In this document: one piece after another, positions 61,845 through 64,000 of the stretch
Position numbering within the stretch: the first letter of the stretch is position 1
How the letters are laid out: every line of letters begins with the position of its first letter
DNA from: Enterococcus rotai
Lineage (GTDB): Bacteria; Bacillota; Bacilli; Lactobacillales; Enterococcaceae
Reading direction: 5' to 3'
Assembly (NCBI RefSeq): GCF_001465345.1
Contig: NZ_CP013655.1
Span: 434,001-498,000, forward strand
Length of the DNA: 64,000 bases
The notes under the pieces: model-generated
What the model was told of the DNA's origin: nothing
Databases searched by the model: none
The model's input: only the letters and a program-made list of their open reading frames with translations
Program-made: the position numbers and the translations under genes

Positions 61845-62531
61845 CTATTTTTCCAACATTCGATAACCGATCCCGATCTCTGTCAAAATATATTCTGGTT
61901 CAACTGGATTATCTTCGATTTTTTTGCGAATATTCGACATATTGACTCGTAAGGTTTGGCTCTCATTACTATAAGGTCCCCAAACTTTTTGCGAAATAGA
62001 CGTGTGTGTCAGCACTTTTCCAATATTTTCACCGAGAACTTGGATGATCTTGTATTCATTTGGCGTTAGGTGGATCACTTTACCTTTTTTAGTAACGGTG
62101 TGATGTTCAATATCGATGCATAACTCACCATTGATGATTTTTTTTATTTCTGCTGGAGCATTAACATTACTACTGGCATGTCTTAATGCTGTTCTGATCC
62201 TAGCAAGTAATTCTGGCGTGCCAAAAGGTTTGGTAATATAGTCATCCGCACCTAGATCCAACGCTTCAACTTTGTTATTTTCATGATCACGAGCGGAGAT
62301 AATAATGATCGGTACAGGAGATGTTTCCCGAATTTTTTTCAAGACTTCGATCCCATCTTGATCAGGTAAACCTAGGTCTAATAAAATCAGATCCATTGAC
62401 CACATCCGAAATGTCGATAGACCTTCTAACGCAGAATGAGCTAAATGAATCGTATGTTTTTCTTTTTCTAAAACAGCACCAATAAATTCAGCAATCACAT
62501 CATCGTCTTCAATAATCAAAATCGTGGCCAT
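61845..62531 (-). CDS. KdpE-type response regulator
   Basis: A 228-residue OmpR-family regulator: receiver with EDD at 8-10, phospho-Asp52 (LILLDLGLPD) and the KPFGTPELLARI segment; C-terminal winged helix (HLTPNEYKIIQVLGENIGKVLTHTSISQKVWG, RVNMSNIRKKIE). The LHDxG-like receiver and sequence resemble KdpE. It overlaps the kinase gene by 1 bp. The kdpABC potassium pump genes are not visible here. Confidence 0.88.
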   Translation of the reverse strand: MATILIIEDDDVIAEFIGAVLEKEKHTIHLAHSALEGLSTFRMWSMDLILLDLGLPDQDGIEVLKKIRETSPVPIIIISARDHENNKVEALDLGADDYITKPFGTPELLARIRTALRHASSNVNAPAEIKKIINGELCIDIEHHTVTKKGKVIHLTPNEYKIIQVLGENIGKVLTHTSISQKVWGPYSNESQTLRVNMSNIRKKIEDNPVEPEYILTEIGIGYRMLEK

Positions 62532-64000
62532 TATTTTTGCTCCTTTCTCTCAAGCGGTAAAGTAAAGGTGAAAATCGCGCCGCCTTGGGGTTTGTTTGCC
62601 GCATTAAGAGTACCATCATGCGCCATAATGATCGTTTTAACAATCGATAATCCGATACCCATTCCACTCTTAGAGTCCACTGGTGTACTTTGTTTCGCCA
62701 TCCCATTATACAATACTTTAATTTGTTCTGCGGTTAAGCCTTTCCCTTGATCCGCTACTTCAAAGATGATCTCTTTTTCGGATAATGAAACGGAAACATG
62801 AATTGGAGTGCGAGTGTCTGAATGACGAATCGCGTTTTCCATCAAATTAAACAAAACTTGTTCGATCAAAATAGAATCCATTGGAACTAAAACAAATTCA
62901 TCTGGCAACTTTACAATGATTTCACTGTCTGGATAACTTTTTCTGATCCGCTGAATCGCTGAGGTCACGACTTCTTCCGCGGCTTCTTTACTTTTGGCAA
63001 CTTTCATCGTTTCTTCATTGATCCGTGTAATCGACAATAAATTTTCGACCATGCGGATCAACCAATCTGCATCTTCTTTGATTCCGACAAGTAGTTTCCG
63101 CTTCGTTTCTTCTGGGAGTTTACTCATATCGCTGTCATCTAAAATCGTTTCTACAGAACCGGAAATTCCAGTAAGCGGTGTTCGTAAGTCATGTGAAATT
63201 GCCCGCAGTAAATTGCCCCGCATCCGTTCTTTTTCACTTTCGAATAAAATTTGCTGCCGCTCTGAGGTTAGTTTGTTCTGTTCGATAGCTAACGCCAATT
63301 GCGTAGAAATCAATTCTAGAAAGCTGATGACTTCATCTGTGATTGGATTTTCTTTACTTTTTTCGATGCCGATAACCGCTAAGGTGATTCCGTTTGATAA
63401 CACGGGTAAATAGAGTGCTTTTGCCCCCATTAATGTATCTGTTCCATAGCCTGCCTGTTTTTGATTGACAAATACCCAGTTAGCAACCGCCAATTCCTCC
63501 AAACTTCTCAAAGGTCCTTTAATTGGTGCACCTGTTGGATTTTTCAGCTCATATTCCCCATATAAAACAACTTCTCTGTCCAGCATATTCGATAAATAGT
63601 CAGCGGTTGTAGCTAAAATTTCTTTTTGATCGTGAGTAACAAGGTATTTTTTATTGAGTTCATATAAAATTTCTAATTGATGTTCACGTTTCATTGCATA
63701 AAAAGCTTGTTTTTTAATTTGCATCATCAAATTACTAACTAATAATGCCACTAAAAGCATGAAAATCAACGTCACTGGATACCCTTGTTTATAAACAGTT
63801 AAGGAGTATAGTGGCTCAACAAAAAACCAGTTGAACATCAAAACACTGGCAATCGAGGCCAACGCCGCCCACAAATAGCCTGTTGTTATTCGTGCTACTA
63901 GCAACACAAAAAGAATGTAGATCAAGATCAAATTTTGATCTCCGATGTGAAAATAAGAACCTAATTCAGATAACAACGTTGCAATTACTAGCAATCCGAT
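62531..64000 (-). CDS. KdpD-type sensor histidine kinase (partial)
   Basis: The C-terminal 489 codons are present; the 5' end is cut by the window edge, since the frame is open to base 64000. Visible parts: DUF4118-like membrane helices (about 1-95), a GAF-like region, HisKA (LLRAISHDLRTPLTGISGSVETIL) and HATPase (NLMENAIRHSD, VADQGKGL, GMGIGLSIVKTIIMAHDG). This matches KdpD, which controls potassium uptake through KdpE. The N-terminal KdpD and Usp domains cannot be seen. Confidence 0.88.
   Translation of the reverse strand: MGLLVIATLLSELGSYFHIGDQNLILIYILFVLLVARITTGYLWAALASIASVLMFNWFFVEPLYSLTVYKQGYPVTLIFMLLVALLVSNLMMQIKKQAFYAMKREHQLEILYELNKKYLVTHDQKEILATTADYLSNMLDREVVLYGEYELKNPTGAPIKGPLRSLEELAVANWVFVNQKQAGYGTDTLMGAKALYLPVLSNGITLAVIGIEKSKENPITDEVISFLELISTQLALAIEQNKLTSERQQILFESEKERMRGNLLRAISHDLRTPLTGISGSVETILDDSDMSKLPEETKRKLLVGIKEDADWLIRMVENLLSITRINEETMKVAKSKEAAEEVVTSAIQRIRKSYPDSEIIVKLPDEFVLVPMDSILIEQVLFNLMENAIRHSDTRTPIHVSVSLSEKEIIFEVADQGKGLTAEQIKVLYNGMAKQSTPVDSKSGMGIGLSIVKTIIMAHDGTLNAANKPQGGAIFTFTLPLERKEQK

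Overview
The window looks like chromosomal DNA of a low-GC Gram-positive bacterium, most probably an Enterococcus. The grounds are the AT-rich composition, strong AGGAGG-type ribosome binding sites, the many PTS operons with PRD-type antiterminators, a CopY/CopZ pair, a WxL-protein surface locus, an Mga-type regulator and an LXG (type VII secretion) toxin cassette. The species cannot be fixed from the sequence. No rRNA, tRNA, CRISPR array or intact insertion sequence was seen.

Layout. 1-4.5 kb (minus): ascorbate-type PTS operon (BglG-type regulator, IIB, IIC, unknown protein, class II aldolase running off the left edge). 4.6-6.0 kb: copY-copZ without a copper ATPase, then a DHFR-like reductase. 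6.2-17.2 kb (minus): nitrite-reduction island with hemD, hemC, a formate/nitrite-type channel, uroporphyrinogen-III methyltransferase, nirD, nirB, sirC, sirB and the nreC-nreB-nreA regulators, interrupted by a MerR regulator/NAD(P)H oxidoreductase pair. Together these would make siroheme from porphobilinogen, load it into NirB, import nitrite and respond to oxygen and nitrate. 17.3-23.5 kb (plus): YjeM-like permease, RpiR regulator, effector-binding-like protein, CelB-type PTS IIC and a 6-phospho-beta-glucosidase. 23.6-27.2 kb (minus): LXG toxin cassette with two small partner proteins and one or two immunity candidates, preceded by two paralogous structured elements. 27.8-34.0 kb: Tag glycosylase, then a second ascorbate-type PTS operon ending in a split transketolase.

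34.1-43.1 kb: YdaT-like protein and SDR stress pair, LemA/TPM membrane pair, a second CelB IIC with a GntR regulator and a striking palindromic operator, a second 6-phospho-beta-glucosidase, the FetAB exporter and an AlkC-like HEAT-repeat protein. 43.5-53.4 kb: Mga-type regulator, then an eight-gene WxL surface operon (lectin-like WxL protein, small LPXTG protein, two WxL proteins, DUF916/DUF3324 protein, membrane protein, a signal-peptidase homologue lacking both catalytic residues, and a winged-helix regulator). 54-60 kb: glyoxalase-type protein, two nitroreductases, DUF1304 protein, ArsR regulator, quinone-oxidoreductase-like protein and an FtsX/MacB-type ABC exporter. 60.6-64 kb: glycerate kinase and a KdpDE-type two-component system cut by the right edge.

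The most unusual points are the catalytically dead signal-peptidase homologue in the WxL operon, the duplicated structured element with compensatory stem changes upstream of the LXG cassette, and the siroheme/nitrite island in a genus generally regarded as unable to make tetrapyrroles.
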